Below are positions 51,334 through 64,000 of a stretch of 64,000 bases of DNA, piece by piece. The translations under genes and the position numbers were made by a program. The stretch spans positions 372,001 to 436,000 of the forward strand of contig CP006668.1 of NCBI GenBank assembly GCA_000471925.1. Reading direction: 5' to 3'. Origin of the DNA: Ralstonia pickettii DTP0602. GTDB lineage: Bacteria > Pseudomonadota > Gammaproteobacteria > Burkholderiales > Burkholderiaceae. Position 1 is the first letter of the stretch; the number at the start of each line of letters is the position of its first letter. Under the pieces are notes generated by a model. That model made no database searches, was not told the DNA's origin, and saw only the letters and a program-made list of their open reading frames with translations.

Positions 51334-52410
51334 ATGAAGAAGACATTCGCGGTAATCGCCGCATCCGTAGCTACCAATGCGGTGTATGCCCAGACCAGCG
51401 TCACCCTGTTCGGGATCGTCGATGCCGGCATCGAATACAACAGCAATGCAGGCGCCGGTGGCGACAACCTGTTCCGGATGAGTTCCGGCAACCAGTCCGG
51501 TTCGCGCTGGGGCCTGCGCGGCACGGAGGACCTGGGGGGCGGGCTGAAGGCTGTCTTCCTGCTGGAAAGTGGCTTCGACCTGGATACCGGCAACTCGGCC
51601 CAGGGCGGGCGCCTGTTCGGGCGCAATGCCTATGTCGGCGTGGAAAGCCCATATGGCGGTCTGCTGTTCGGACGGCAGCAGACCGCCTTGCGCGACTTCA
51701 ACAACCTGTATGATCCCGCCGCGACGGCCGACCGCTACGGCATCCTGGGGATCGCGCCTGAGTTTGGCGCGCGCGCGGACAATGCCGTCAAGTATGTCGG
51801 CAAGTTCGGCGACCTCACCGCATCGGCCTTCTACTCATTCCAGGCCAACGGCAACGAGGTAGCGGGCAGCAACGTATTCGGCCGCGAGTACGGCGCCTAC
51901 CTCAGCTACGCCAGCGGCCCGTTTTCGCTAGGCCTGGCCTATGACGATGCGCATGTCGGCACCCCGGCCAACCAGGCGCCGGTGCTGCGGCGCTATGCGG
52001 TGGCCGGCACGTATGCGGTGGGACCGGCCAAGGTGTTCGCCGGCTACCGGCTGGCCAAGGCCTTCGACGGCGCCATGTTGCCCGGCGCGCAAGCGGCCAA
52101 TGCCGGCTCGAACCTCTACTGGCTCGGCCTGTCGTACAAGCTGACGCCGGCGTTCACGCTGATGGGTGCGGCTTACTACCAGGATTTCCGCCATACCGGG
52201 TCGGACCCGTGGCAGTTCGTGGTGACGGGCGACTACACGTTCACCAAGCGCACCGATCTCTATGCGTCGGTGGCCTATGCGCTCAACAAGGAAAACTCGT
52301 ACCTGGGCGTTAACGGCTACAACAGCGGCACCGGCGCGAACGCCATCATCAACGTGCAGCCGGGCTCGAACCAGCTGGGCGCGGTGGTAGGCATCCGCCA
52401 CAGGTTCTGA
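51334..52410 (+). CDS. Outer-membrane porin (Burkholderia type)
   Basis: The 358-residue porin has a signal peptide (MKKTFAVIAASVATNAVYA), mature start QTSVTLFGIVDAGIEY, GLRGTEDLGGGLKAVFLLESGF and a terminal VGIRHRF. The frame extends upstream but the GGAGGA site and signal peptide fix the ATG at 51334. No catabolic gene accompanies it. Confidence 0.93.
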   Translation: MKKTFAVIAASVATNAVYAQTSVTLFGIVDAGIEYNSNAGAGGDNLFRMSSGNQSGSRWGLRGTEDLGGGLKAVFLLESGFDLDTGNSAQGGRLFGRNAYVGVESPYGGLLFGRQQTALRDFNNLYDPAATADRYGILGIAPEFGARADNAVKYVGKFGDLTASAFYSFQANGNEVAGSNVFGREYGAYLSYASGPFSLGLAYDDAHVGTPANQAPVLRRYAVAGTYAVGPAKVFAGYRLAKAFDGAMLPGAQAANAGSNLYWLGLSYKLTPAFTLMGAAYYQDFRHTGSDPWQFVVTGDYTFTKRTDLYASVAYALNKENSYLGVNGYNSGTGANAIINVQPGSNQLGAVVGIRHRF

Positions 52411-52506
52411 GGGCGCCAACCGGGCACGGAGAGAATGCTCTGGCAAATCGAACCCGAGGGTTGCACAATGGCCTGCATGCGTCCTGACTGACGCGAGGAG
52501 CTCGGC

Positions 52507-53094
52507 ATGAATCCCTCCAGGCTAATCGTCGTGGCCGCGCTGGCCGCGGCGGCCCTCCCGGTGATGGCACAACCCGAGACGCGCGTGGACGTGGCATCGG
52601 GCGTGGGTGCCACCATGGTGACCGGTACCGTCAAGGCCACGGCCACGGTGACGGCCATCGATGCTGCCACGCGCACCGTCACGCTCAAGAACAAGCAGGG
52701 CAAGCTCACCGATGTCCAGGTCGGCGACGACGTGCTCAACTTTGAGCAACTCCGTGTGGGCGATGTGGTCACGGTCGAATACAAGGAGGCTTTGTCGGTC
52801 AGCCTGAACCGGCAGACCGGCATGCGCTCCAGCATCGAACGCGAGACCGTGGACCGGGCGGCGCCCGGCGCCAAGCCCGGCGGCACGGTCGGGCGCGAGG
52901 TCACGGTCACCGCCGACGTGGTGGCTGTCAACCAAAAGACCGGCATGGTGACGCTCAAGGGGCCGAAGGGCAGGATGGTGGACGTCCATGTCCAGGATCC
53001 GGGGCAACTGAAGGCGGTTCGCCGCGGAGACCAGGTGCAGGCCGTCTACACCGAAGCGCTTGCGATCTCTGTCACGCCCGCGAAGTCGCGCTGA
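52507..53094 (+). CDS. Periplasmic protein with two DUF5666-like domains
   Basis: The 195-residue protein has a signal peptide (MNPSRLIVVAALAAAALPVMA) and two related small beta domains: VTAIDAATRTVTLKNKQGK...VGDDVLNFEQLRVGDVVTVEY, then VVAVNQKTGMVTLKGPKGR...VQDPGQLKAVRRGDQVQAVYT. Role unknown; perhaps metal or ligand binding. Confidence 0.7.
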   Translation: MNPSRLIVVAALAAAALPVMAQPETRVDVASGVGATMVTGTVKATATVTAIDAATRTVTLKNKQGKLTDVQVGDDVLNFEQLRVGDVVTVEYKEALSVSLNRQTGMRSSIERETVDRAAPGAKPGGTVGREVTVTADVVAVNQKTGMVTLKGPKGRMVDVHVQDPGQLKAVRRGDQVQAVYTEALAISVTPAKSR

Positions 53095-53303
53095 GGGGAG
53101 GGATGGCCATGCCAGCGGCGGCTTGAAGCCGCGGCTGGCGCAGATGGCATGGGTCTCTCGCGCCGCTTCTCCCTGGCTTCAGCGGGCAAACGTCGCCTTC
53201 ACCCACTCCCGCAGCAGCCTGGTCGCAGGACGCTCCACGGCACGCGCGCTGTAGACGAGGTCATACCCGAAGCTCTGGGCGCTGACGCGTTCGAGGCTTG
53301 CCG

Positions 53304-54227
53304 CTACTTCCCAAACTCACTGAACTTCGCCGCAAGGAACTCCACGAACAGCCGGATCCGCGACGACAGCTGGTGCCTCTGCTGGTAGACGGCATAGATG
53401 TCGGCTTCCGGCGTCGCGTACTGCGGCAGGACCTGCACCAGCCGCCCGCTGCGCAGGAAACGCTCGATGTCCCACTCGGCCCGCATCAGGATGCCGTGAC
53501 CTTCGAGCGCCCAGTTCACGGCGATCTCGCCGTCATTGGTGGTGAGATTGCCGCGCACGCGGACCGATTCCGTGCGCGCTTTCGCTCCCTTGCCGGTGGT
53601 CAGGCGCCAGACGCCGTAGGCGTCGCTGCCCTGGCGGATGCCGATGCAGTTGTGGCGGCGCAGGTCCGACGGTGTGTGCGGCGCGCCGTGGTCGCGCAGG
53701 TATTTGGGCGAGGCGCACAGCAGCCGCCGGTTCGGCGCCAGCCGCTTGGCCACGATGCGCGCGTCGGGCGGCGGGCCAAAACGGATGCAGACGTCGAACG
53801 CGTCTTCGGTCAGCGGCGGCGGGTCGGCGGACAGCTGCAACTGCACGTCGACCTCGGGGTAGGTGGTGACGTACTCCGAAATCACCGGCGCCACGTGCAT
53901 GCGCCCGAACCCGAGCGTGGCGTTGACCCGCAGCAGGCCACTCGGCCGGCCCTTGGAACGGGTCAGCAGCTGGTCGAGGTCGTCGATTTCGCTGAGGATG
54001 CGCCTGGCGTGCTCGAGGTAGACCTCGCCTTCGGGGGTCAGGCTCATGCGCCGTGTCGTGCGTGTCACCAGCGGCATGCCGATGCGCGACTCCATCTGCG
54101 CCAGGCGCTTGCTGACCGCCGCCGTGGTGATGCCGAGGTCTCGCGCCGCGGCGCTGAGGCTGCCTGCGGTGGCCACTGAGGTGAAGAATCCCAGCTCCGA
54201 TGGCTGGATACCCGGTGAGGAGGCCAT
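53304..54227 (-). CDS. LysR-family regulator divergent from tartrate genes
   Basis: The 307-residue LysR protein has its helix-turn-helix at about residues 12-45 (FFTSVATAGSLSAAARDLGITTAAVSKRLAQME) and belongs to the DmlR/AaeR-like group (RVNATLGFGRMHVAPVISEY). It is divergent from the tartrate dehydrogenase gene, like DmlR and TtuA. It probably activates that operon with the C4 acid as inducer (inference). Confidence 0.9.
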   Translation of the reverse strand: MASSPGIQPSELGFFTSVATAGSLSAAARDLGITTAAVSKRLAQMESRIGMPLVTRTTRRMSLTPEGEVYLEHARRILSEIDDLDQLLTRSKGRPSGLLRVNATLGFGRMHVAPVISEYVTTYPEVDVQLQLSADPPPLTEDAFDVCIRFGPPPDARIVAKRLAPNRRLLCASPKYLRDHGAPHTPSDLRRHNCIGIRQGSDAYGVWRLTTGKGAKARTESVRVRGNLTTNDGEIAVNWALEGHGILMRAEWDIERFLRSGRLVQVLPQYATPEADIYAVYQQRHQLSSRIRLFVEFLAAKFSEFGK

Positions 54228-54245
54228 TCCGATCTTTAATCTGAG

Positions 54246-54262
54246 GTTAACAATGCTTTAAC
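54246..54262. promoter_or_regulatory. LysR-type dyad between LysR and tartrate dehydrogenase genes
   Basis: GTTAA and TTAAC separated by seven bases make a perfect dyad with a T-N11-A core, 19 bp before the LysR start and 90 bp before the tartrate dehydrogenase start. Confidence 0.55.
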
Positions 54263-54351
54263 TTTACAAGCGATCCAATACCCTGTCCACGGCCCAGAAT
54301 CCGTCCCACGCACTCAAGCGCATTCAACGAGATTCTGACCAGGAGACAACC

Positions 54352-55440
54352 ATGAAGACTTACCGCATCGCAACTATCCCGGGCGACGGCATTGGCAAAG
54401 AGGTGGTGCCGGCCGGCCGCCAGGTGATGGAGGCCCTGGCGTCGGCAGGCGCTGACTTCCGCTTCGAGTTCGAGGACTTCGACTGGGGCGGCGACTACTA
54501 CCGCCAGCACGGCGTGATGATGCCCGCCGACGGCCTCGATGCGCTGCGCGACAAGGATGCGATCCTGTTCGGCTCGGCCGGCGACCCGCATATCCCCGAC
54601 CACATCACGTTGTGGGGCCTGCGCCTGAAGATCTGCCAGGGCTTCGACCAGTACGCCAACGTGCGCCCGACGCGCATCCTGCCGGGCATCGATGCCCCGC
54701 TCAAGCGCTGCGCCGCGGAAGACCTGAACTGGGTGATCGTGCGCGAGAACTCGGAAGGCGAATACTCGGGCGTGGGCGGCCGCGTGCATCAGGGCCATCC
54801 CATCGAAGCCGCCACCGACGTGTCGATGATGACCCGCGTCGGCGTGGAGCGCATCCTGCGCTTCGCCTTCAAGCTGGCCCAGTCGCGGCCGCGCAAGCTG
54901 CTGACCGTCATCACCAAGTCCAACGCGCAGCGCCATGCCATGGTGATGTGGGACGAGGTCGCGGTGCAGGTGGCCAAGGACTTCCCGGACGTCAAGTGGG
55001 ACAAGGAACTGGTCGATGCCGCCACGGCGCGCATGGTCAACCGCCCCGCGTCGCTGGACACCATCGTCGCCACCAACCTGCACGCCGACATCCTGAGCGA
55101 CCTGGCGGCGGCGCTGGCCGGCAGCCTGGGTATCGCGCCGACCGGCAATATCGATCCGGAACGCCGCTATCCGTCGATGTTCGAACCGATCCACGGCTCG
55201 GCCTTCGACATCATGGGCAAGGGCCTGGCCAACCCGGTCGGCACCTTCTGGTCGGTGGTCATGCTGCTGGAGCACCTCGGCGAGAACGAGGCGGCGCAGC
55301 GCGTGATGAAGGCCGTCGAAGCCGTCACAGCCAACCCCGCGCTGCATACCGGCGACCTGGGCGGCAAGGCCACCACGGCCGAAGTGACCAAGGCCGTGTG
55401 CGATCTGCTCGCCGCCGGCAAGCAGGTCAAGGCGGCCTGA
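54352..55440 (+). CDS. ttuC: Tartrate dehydrogenase/decarboxylase (D-malate dehydrogenase type)
   Basis: The 362-residue beta-decarboxylating dehydrogenase oxidises L- or meso-tartrate, decarboxylating to D-glycerate, or D-malate to pyruvate. It has IPGDGIGKEVVPAG, LWGLRLKICQGFDQYANVRP, VRENSEGEYSGVGG and the metal site DILSDLAAALAGSLG. The distinction between tartrate and D-malate is by context: the next genes take glycerate to pyruvate. AGGAGACAACC precedes the ATG. Confidence 0.87.
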   Translation: MKTYRIATIPGDGIGKEVVPAGRQVMEALASAGADFRFEFEDFDWGGDYYRQHGVMMPADGLDALRDKDAILFGSAGDPHIPDHITLWGLRLKICQGFDQYANVRPTRILPGIDAPLKRCAAEDLNWVIVRENSEGEYSGVGGRVHQGHPIEAATDVSMMTRVGVERILRFAFKLAQSRPRKLLTVITKSNAQRHAMVMWDEVAVQVAKDFPDVKWDKELVDAATARMVNRPASLDTIVATNLHADILSDLAAALAGSLGIAPTGNIDPERRYPSMFEPIHGSAFDIMGKGLANPVGTFWSVVMLLEHLGENEAAQRVMKAVEAVTANPALHTGDLGGKATTAEVTKAVCDLLAAGKQVKAA

Positions 55441-55587
55441 GCGCCAGCCTCGCCACTCTTCGCGCCCGGCGCCGGCCGGGCCGCACCCTGCGGGCCACCC
55501 CGGCCCGCATCGCCTTCCGGGCCAGGAAAGCAGCCGACCAGAGCTGCTCCGGGAGCGCTTTGCCTTACGACACAGCAGGAGACAGCA

Positions 55588-56946
55588 ATGATTCAACGGC
55601 TGCTTGGCAAGCTCTACGTCCAGGTACTGATCGGCGTGGGCGCCGGCGTTGCACTGGGCGTGTGGGCGCCCGATATCGGCAGTGACCTGAAGCCGCTTGG
55701 CGACGTGTTCATCAAGCTGATCAAGATGGTGTTCGCGCCGATTATCTTCGCGACCGTGGTGCTCGGCATCGCGCGCATGGAGAACATGAAGGAGCTCGGA
55801 CGCGTCGGCGTGCGGGCCCTGATTTACTTTGAGGTGCTGTCGACATTCGCGCTGGCCCTCGGGCTCGTGGTCGTCAACCTGGTCCAGCCGGGCCACGGCA
55901 TGAATATCGATCCCGCCCACCTCGACACCAAGGCGATCGCCAGCTACACGCACGCCGCGGAGAAGCCGCACACGTTCATCGATTTCCTGATGAACCTGGT
56001 GCCAACCAGCATCATCGACGCGCTGGCCAAGAACGACATCCTGCAGATCCTGGTGTTTGCCACGCTGTTCGGCATCGCGCTGTCGCATATCGGCGCGCGC
56101 GCCAAGCCGGTGGTGGACTTCCTCGACTCCTTTACCCACGGCATCTTCACGGTGGTGGGGATGATCATGCGTCTGGCGCCGATCGCGGCGTTCGGCGCCA
56201 TGGCCTTTACCGTCGGCAAGTACGGGCTGGGCTCGGTGGTCTCGCTGGGCAAGCTGATGGGCACCATGTACCTCACCTGCTTCCTGTTCGTGGTGATCGT
56301 GCTGGGTGGCGTGGCAAAGCTTTCCGGCTTCAGCCTTTGGAAATTCCTGAAGTACATCCGCGACGAACTGTTCACCGTGCTCGGCACCAGCTCGTCGGAA
56401 TCGGTGGTGCCGCAGCTGATGCGCAAGCTGGAAAACGCCGGCGTGTCCAAGCCGGTGGTGGGGCTGGTGGTGCCTTCCGGACTGACCTTCAACCCTGACG
56501 GACAGTGCATCTACTACACCATGGCGGCGATCTTTGTCGCCCAGGCGACCAACACGCCGCTGACCATGACGGACCAGCTGGTCGTGCTCGGCGTGCTGCT
56601 GCTGACGTCGAAGGGCTCGGCGGGCGTGACCGGCTCCGGGTTTATCACGCTGGCGGCGACGCTGGCATCGCTCGGCAAGATCCCTGTCGCCGGCATGGTG
56701 CTGCTGCTGGGTGTCGACCGCTTTATGTCGGAAGCGCGCGCCATCACCAACACGATCGGCAATGCGGTAGGCACGCTGGCGATTGCGCGCTGGGTGGGCG
56801 CAGTGGACCGCAAGCAGCTTGCGGATGCGCTGGACGGCAAGCTGGAAGAGGAAGGCGACACGGTGCCCGAGGGCCATCAGGACGCCTCCCCGATCGGCTC
56901 GCGCATTGCACGCGCCGCCGATGCCCACGCCACGCTGATGCACTAA
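55588..56946 (+). CDS. dctA: C4-dicarboxylate transporter DctA
   Basis: The 452-residue DAACS-family symporter has the signatures [34 protein letters not shown] (serine-rich re-entrant loop) and [15 protein letters not shown]. It brings malate, succinate or, here, probably tartrate in with H+ or Na+. It lies 147 bp after ttuC and 9 bp before the glycerate kinase gene. Confidence 0.93.
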   Translation: MIQRLLGKLYVQVLIGVGAGVALGVWAPDIGSDLKPLGDVFIKLIKMVFAPIIFATVVLGIARMENMKELGRVGVRALIYFEVLSTFALALGLVVVNLVQPGHGMNIDPAHLDTKAIASYTHAAEKPHTFIDFLMNLVPTSIIDALAKNDILQILVFATLFGIALSHIGARAKPVVDFLDSFTHGIFTVVGMIMRLAPIAAFGAMAFTVGKYGLGSVVSLGKLMGTMYLTCFLFVVIVLGGVAKLSGFSLWKFLKYIRDELFTVLGTSSSESVVPQLMRKLENAGVSKPVVGLVVPSGLTFNPDGQCIYYTMAAIFVAQATNTPLTMTDQLVVLGVLLLTSKGSAGVTGSGFITLAATLASLGKIPVAGMVLLLGVDRFMSEARAITNTIGNAVGTLAIARWVGAVDRKQLADALDGKLEEEGDTVPEGHQDASPIGSRIARAADAHATLMH

Positions 56947-56955
56947 GGGGGCGAC

Positions 56956-58244
56956 GTGACTACGCATCGTTCCGAAGCGGCCGCGTTGCTGCGGCGCATG
57001 TTCGACGCCGCCATCGCCGCGGCCCAGCCGGCCCGCACGCTGGCGCAGTACCTGCCCGCACCGCCGCGCGGCCGCACCATCGTCATCGGTGCCGGCAAGG
57101 CCTCGGCGGCGATGGCGAGCGCGCTGGAAGCGGCGTGGCCCGGCCCGCTCGAAGGCCTGGTCGTGACGCGCTACGGCTATGCCGTGCCTTGCTCGCGCAT
57201 CGAGATCGTGCAAGCCGCGCATCCCGTGCCGGACGATGCCGGGCTGGCTGCCGCACAACGCATGCTGCGGCTGGTGTCCGGCCTGGGCGAGGGCGACCTC
57301 GTCATCAGCCTGGTCTCCGGAGGCGGATCGTCGCTGCTTCCCCTTCCGCTGGCAGGCATCACGCTGGACGACAAGCAGCGCATCAACCGCGCGCTGCTCA
57401 AGTCCGGCGCGACGATCTCCGAGATGAACTGCGTGCGCCGGCACCTGTCCGCGATCAAGGGCGGACGGCTGGCCGCGGCATGCTATCCGGCGCAGGTGCT
57501 GAACCTGCTGATCTCCGATGTGCCGGGCGATGACCCGATCGATATCGCGTCCGGCCCGACGGTGCCCGATCCCACTACGCGTGCCGATGCGCTGGCCATC
57601 GTCAGGCGCTATGCGATCGACCTGCCTGCCCATGTACTGGCCGTGCTGGAGTCCGACGCCGCCGAGACGCTCAAGCCCGGCGACCCGCGGCTGGCACGGA
57701 TCCGCACCGAATTCATCGCCACGCCGCGGCTGGCGCTGGAAGCGGCGGCCCGCGTCGGCCGCGACGCCGGCTATGCGGTCCACGTGCTGGGCGACGCCAT
57801 CGAAGGCGAAGCCCGCGATGTCGGCACCGTCATGGGTGGCATCGCGCTGGCAGCGGCCCGGCATGGCGAACCGTTTGCCGCACCGTGCGTGCTGCTGTCC
57901 GGCGGCGAGACCACCGTGACCGTCCGTGGCACGGGGCGGGGCGGCCGCAACGTCGAGTTCCTGCTGTCGCTGGCGCTGACCCTGCGCGGCGAAGCCGGGG
58001 TCCATGCGATCGCCGGTGATACGGACGGTGTCGATGGCCAGGAAGAGATCGCCGGGGCCATGATCGGGCCCGACACGCTGGAGCGCGCCTGGCGCGCCGG
58101 CCTGCGGCCGCACGATGCGCTGGCCGCCAACGACGGCCACGGATTTTTCGAGGCGCTGGGCGATGCCGTGATAACCGGCCCCACGCTGACCAATGTCAAT
58201 GATTTTCGCGCGATCCTGTTGACGCGCGCTTCCGGAGCAAACGC

Positions 58245-58248
<4 letters not shown>
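56956..58248 (+). CDS. ttuD: Glycerate 2-kinase (TtuD/MOFRL family)
   Basis: The 430-residue protein is a class II glycerate kinase that forms 2-phosphoglycerate. It has IVIGAGKASAAMASALE, LVSGGGSSLLPLPLAGI and the MOFRL domain (LSGGETTVTVRGTGRGGRNVEF). The older name hydroxypyruvate reductase is used for TtuD in Agrobacterium. It starts with GTG after AAGGGGGCG and overlaps the pyruvate kinase start (ATGA). Confidence 0.9.
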
Positions 58249-60970
<2,722 letters not shown>

Positions 60971-61018
60971 GCATTTCGCTTTCGGCTTGCCATATAAATC
61001 AAATTCAGGAGACAAAGC

Positions 61019-62005
61019 ATGCGTGGTACTGAACTCGTGCGTCGCATTTCAACGCTGGCCGTGCTGGCCGCCGGCATCACCCTCAGCGGTGCCGGCCTGG
61101 CGCAAACCTGGCCGGCCAAGCCGATCACCCTGGTCGTGCCGTTTCCCTCGGGCGGCACCACCGACGTGCTGGCCCGCGCGCTGGGCGACCAGTTGTCGAA
61201 GAGCCTGGGCCAGCCCGTGATCGTGGAGAACCGCCCCGGCGCGGGCGCCACGTTGGGCGCGGACTACGTCGCCAAGAACAAGCCGGATGGCTACACGCTG
61301 CTGATGGGCGCGGTGCACCACACCATCGCCACCAGCGTCTACAAGAAGCTGCCATACAGCTTCCAGAAGGACCTGACGCCGATCGCCACGGTGGCTATGG
61401 TGCCCAATGTGCTGGTGATCAATGCCGCGAAAACGCCGGCGAAGTCTGTCAGCGAACTGGTGACGCTGGCCAAGACCGCGTCGCCGGAGTTCGCCTACGG
61501 TTCCAACGGCAACGGCACCGCGCAGCACCTGATCGGCACCCAGTTCCAGGCCGCTACCGGTGCAAAGCTGCTTCATGTGCCTTACAAGGGCAGCGGGCCG
61601 CTGACGACCGACCTGCTTGGCGGGCAGGTCACGATGTCGTTCGATACGCTGACGCCGGTGCTGCAGCACATCAAGTCCGGCAAGCTGCGTGCGCTGGCCG
61701 TCACCACGGCACGGCGCTCCAGCGTGCTGCCCGATGTGCCGACGCTGGAGGAAGCGGGGTTCAAGGGCTTTGATATCGGCACGTGGTTCGGCGTGCTGGC
61801 GCCGGCGGCGACGCCCGAGCCTGTGGTCAGCAAGCTGAACGCGGAGATCGTCAGGATCGTGAAGTCGCCCGACTTCCAGCAGAAGATGCTGGGCATCGGC
61901 GCCGAGCCGATGCCCAGCACGCCGCAGGAGTTCGCCAAGCGGATCAACGACGAAACGGTCAAGTTCGCCAAGCTGGTGAAGGACGGCAAGGTAACGATCG
62001 AGTGA
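61019..62005 (+). CDS. Bug/TctC-family periplasmic binding protein
   Basis: The 328-residue binding protein has a signal peptide ending GAGLAQTWPAKPIT and the family motif PITLVVPFPSGGTTDVLARAL. AGGAGACAAAGC precedes the ATG. It follows enolase by 48 bp and may bind the C4 or C3 acid of the operon, as chemosensor or transporter part (inference). Confidence 0.9.
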   Translation: MRGTELVRRISTLAVLAAGITLSGAGLAQTWPAKPITLVVPFPSGGTTDVLARALGDQLSKSLGQPVIVENRPGAGATLGADYVAKNKPDGYTLLMGAVHHTIATSVYKKLPYSFQKDLTPIATVAMVPNVLVINAAKTPAKSVSELVTLAKTASPEFAYGSNGNGTAQHLIGTQFQAATGAKLLHVPYKGSGPLTTDLLGGQVTMSFDTLTPVLQHIKSGKLRALAVTTARRSSVLPDVPTLEEAGFKGFDIGTWFGVLAPAATPEPVVSKLNAEIVRIVKSPDFQQKMLGIGAEPMPSTPQEFAKRINDETVKFAKLVKDGKVTIE

Positions 62006-62064
62006 TGTGGGAACCCCGGGGTGGCGATTGCGGTAAGCTTCAAGTGCATTCACCGCTCCAACCC

Positions 62065-62961
62065 ATGAACCACGACCGATCCATTGCCACCCAGATCGTT
62101 GCGCTGATCCAGTCTGAAGGCCTGCCCGTGGGCGCGCACCTGCCGGCGCAGATGCTGGCCGACAAGCTGCGCGTCTCGCGCTCGCCCGTCAATGAGGCGC
62201 TTGCGCTGCTGCATGAGAAGGGCGTGCTCACGCGCGAGAAGAACCGCGGCTTTTTCCTGGCCAGGCCCGTTGCCGCACCGGCCGCGGAACTGGCCTCGCA
62301 GCTCGGCCTGGCCGAGCCGGATGTGGCCGCCGCCGCCTACTTCCGGATCGCCGAAGACCTGCTGCAGGGCACGCTGGACACGCAAGTGTCGGAACAGCTC
62401 CTCAAGGCACGCTACGGCCTGACCACCACCCAGCTCAACACCGTGCTCAAGCGCATCGCGCAGGAGGGCTGGGCCGAGCGCAAACCGGGCTATGGCTGGG
62501 AGTTTTCGTCGATGCTGACCACGCCGAATTCGCTGCTGCAGTCCTACCGGCTGCGGCTGGCGCTGGAGCCGGCCGCGTTGCTGGAGCCCGGCTACCGGCT
62601 CGAGTCCCGCACCCTCGAGCGGCTGCGCGCCGCGGAGTTTCACCTGCTGAACGGCGGGATCGAGACCGACACGGCCGACCAGCTCCACGATCGCGGTGTG
62701 CGCTTCCATGAATCGCTGGTCGAGGCCTCGGGCAATCCCTTCTTCATCGATACCATCCGGCGCGTCAACCGGGTGCGCCGGCTGCTGTCCTACCGCTCAA
62801 TGCGCGACCGGGAACGCTATCCGGAACACGCGAAACAGCACCTGCACATTCTTGACCTGCTGGAGCGTGAGCGCAACGAAGAAGCAGCGCAGGCCATGCG
62901 CGAGCACCTCGAACACACGCTGACCGCGCTGGCGCAGATCAGCCGGCTCCTCGAACCCTAG
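62065..62961 (+). CDS. GntR-family regulator with two winged helices
   Basis: The 298-residue protein has an N-terminal GntR winged helix (MLADKLRVSRSPVNEALALLHEKGVL), a second winged-helix-like segment (LLKARYGLTTTQLNTVLKRIAQEGWAERKPGYG), then a helical FCD effector domain with HESLVEASGNPFF and HLHILDLLERERNEEAAQAM. Two DNA-binding modules in one chain are unusual for FCD proteins. A GTG at 62044 could add seven residues. It is 59 bp after the Bug gene and may regulate the operon. Confidence 0.85.
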   Translation: MNHDRSIATQIVALIQSEGLPVGAHLPAQMLADKLRVSRSPVNEALALLHEKGVLTREKNRGFFLARPVAAPAAELASQLGLAEPDVAAAAYFRIAEDLLQGTLDTQVSEQLLKARYGLTTTQLNTVLKRIAQEGWAERKPGYGWEFSSMLTTPNSLLQSYRLRLALEPAALLEPGYRLESRTLERLRAAEFHLLNGGIETDTADQLHDRGVRFHESLVEASGNPFFIDTIRRVNRVRRLLSYRSMRDRERYPEHAKQHLHILDLLERERNEEAAQAMREHLEHTLTALAQISRLLEP

Positions 62962-62997
62962 TACTGCCAGGCGCGCGATGCCGTTCCCGCCTCGGCG

Positions 62998-63999
62998 TCA
63001 GGCTGCGGACGGCGAGGCGCCCGTGCGGGTGTTCAGCAAGTCCAGCGCCACATCGACGATCATGTCCTCCTGCCCGCCCACCATGCGGCGGCGCCCCAGC
63101 TCCACCAACACATCGACGGTCTTCAGGCCGTAGCGCGCCGCAGCGACTTCGCTGTGGCGCAGGAAGCTGGAATACACCCCCGCATAGCCCAGCGCCAGCG
63201 TCTCGCGGTCGACCCGCACCGGGCGGTCCTGCAGCGGGCGCACCAGGTCGTCGGCGGCGTCCATCAGCTTGTACAGGTCGCAGCCATGATGCCAGCCCAT
63301 GCGCTCGGCCGCGGCGATAAAGACTTCGAGCGGCGCGTTGCCGGCGCCGGCGCCCATGCCCGCCAGGCTGGCGTCAATGCGGTCGCAGCCTTCTTCAACC
63401 GCCACGATGCTGTTGGCAACCCCTAGGCTCAGGTTGTGGTGGGCGTGCATGCCGGTCCGGGTCTCGGGCTTCAGCACGTCCTTGAAGGCGCGGAAGCGTT
63501 CGCGCACGTCCTGCATCGTCAGCGCGCCGCCGGAATCGACCACATAGCAGCAGGTCGCGCCGTAGCTTTCCATCAGCTTTGCCTGCTGCGCCAGGTGCTG
63601 CGGCGTGGTCATGTGGCTCATCATCAGGAAGCCCACGGCCTCCATGCCCAGCTCGCGCGCCGCCTCGATATGCTGGCGCGAGATATCGGCCTCGGTGCAA
63701 TGCGTGGCCACGCGCACGATGCGGGCGCCGGCATCGTAGGCGGCCTTGAGGTCGTGCACGGTGCCGATGCCGGGTAGCAGCAGCGTAGCGATCTTCGCAT
63801 TGCGCACCACGTCGGCCACCGCTTCGATCCATTCCAGGTCGGTATGCGCGCCGAAGCCGTAGTTGAAGCTCGAGCCCTGCAGCCCGTCGCCGTGGGCCAC
63901 TTCGATCGAATCGACGCCGGCCTCGTCGAGCGCGCGCGCGATCTGGCGAACCTGTTCCAGGCTGTACTGGTGGCGGATGGCATGGCTGCCGTCGCGCAG
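62998..63999 (-). CDS. 4-Hydroxy-2-oxovalerate aldolase, 5' end outside window
   Basis: This pyruvate aldolase of meta-cleavage pathways (DmpG/BphI/MhpE type) cleaves 4-hydroxy-2-oxovalerate to pyruvate and acetaldehyde, which is channelled to a partner dehydrogenase. The visible residues begin [17 protein letters not shown] and include [32 protein letters not shown] (metal-binding histidines) and [18 protein letters not shown]. The start codon lies right of the window. Confidence 0.9.
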   Translation of the reverse strand: MRDGSHAIRHQYSLEQVRQIARALDEAGVDSIEVAHGDGLQGSSFNYGFGAHTDLEWIEAVADVVRNAKIATLLLPGIGTVHDLKAAYDAGARIVRVATHCTEADISRQHIEAARELGMEAVGFLMMSHMTTPQHLAQQAKLMESYGATCCYVVDSGGALTMQDVRERFRAFKDVLKPETRTGMHAHHNLSLGVANSIVAVEEGCDRIDASLAGMGAGAGNAPLEVFIAAAERMGWHHGCDLYKLMDAADDLVRPLQDRPVRVDRETLALGYAGVYSSFLRHSEVAAARYGLKTVDVLVELGRRRMVGGQEDMIVDVALDLLNTRTGASPSAA

Positions 64000-64000
64000 C

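Overview
The window reads as a high-GC beta-proteobacterial replicon, most likely Cupriavidus or a close Burkholderiaceae relative. Supporting signs are three Bug/TctC-type binding proteins without their membrane partners, two Burkholderia-type trimeric porins, a DUF4148 protein, a DUF3348/DUF802/OmpA/DUF2894 block and many LysR regulators next to catabolic operons. The density of catabolic and accessory genes suggests a second chromosome or chromid (inference). No rRNA, tRNA or CRISPR array was seen.

Layout. 1-7 kb: tail of a LysR gene and a compact malonate decarboxylase operon, mdcABCDEGH. 7-12.2 kb (minus): a MotAB/ZorAB-like motor module whose tail carries five exact-length 87-residue repeats. 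12.3-13.9 kb: an AbiEi-type antitoxin gene with a symmetrical four-box operator, plus a small partner. 14-18.6 kb: GAF protein, Bug protein, gamma-glutamyltransferase and a divergent LysR. 18.7-26.2 kb: a LacI-controlled catabolic cluster (intradiol dioxygenase, SDR, beta-keto acid cleavage enzyme, MDR reductase, cupin, porin, Bug protein) with matching LacI-type operators before the first gene and before the porin. 26.2-28.2 kb: Rof-like antiterminator, ohrR, a small secreted repeat peptide and ohr, with three related OhrR-like palindromes. 28.3-36 kb: LysR, SDR, MFS carrier, split transketolase, Crp-type regulator, class II aldolase and a 2-hydroxyacid dehydrogenase.

36-46 kb is an accessory stretch of small or unknown genes, an orphan ParA, a receiver-domain fragment and a complete 2,966-bp IS66-family element with inverted repeats and a target duplication. 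The element sits inside the signal peptide of an exported HAF-like protein, and the original gene can be reconstructed from both flanks. It also carries a reverse-strand passenger gene surrounded by four 15-bp palindromes. 46-54 kb: DUF485/ActP acetate permease, an HxlR regulator with an unknown gene, a second secreted repeat peptide joined to a broken DUF692 (MNIO) gene, DUF4148, a porin and a periplasmic protein. 54-62 kb: LysR and a tartrate/glycerate operon (tartrate dehydrogenase, DctA, glycerate 2-kinase, pyruvate kinase, enolase), which encodes a near-complete route from C4 acid to pyruvate, followed by a Bug protein and a GntR regulator. The right edge cuts a 4-hydroxy-2-oxovalerate aldolase gene.

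The strongest candidates for undescribed biology are the repeat-tailed motor module, the DGARSV-repeat secreted peptides (one apparently in the OhrR regulon, one next to an MNIO remnant), the dioxygenase-BKACE pathway and the self-regulated IS66 passenger.
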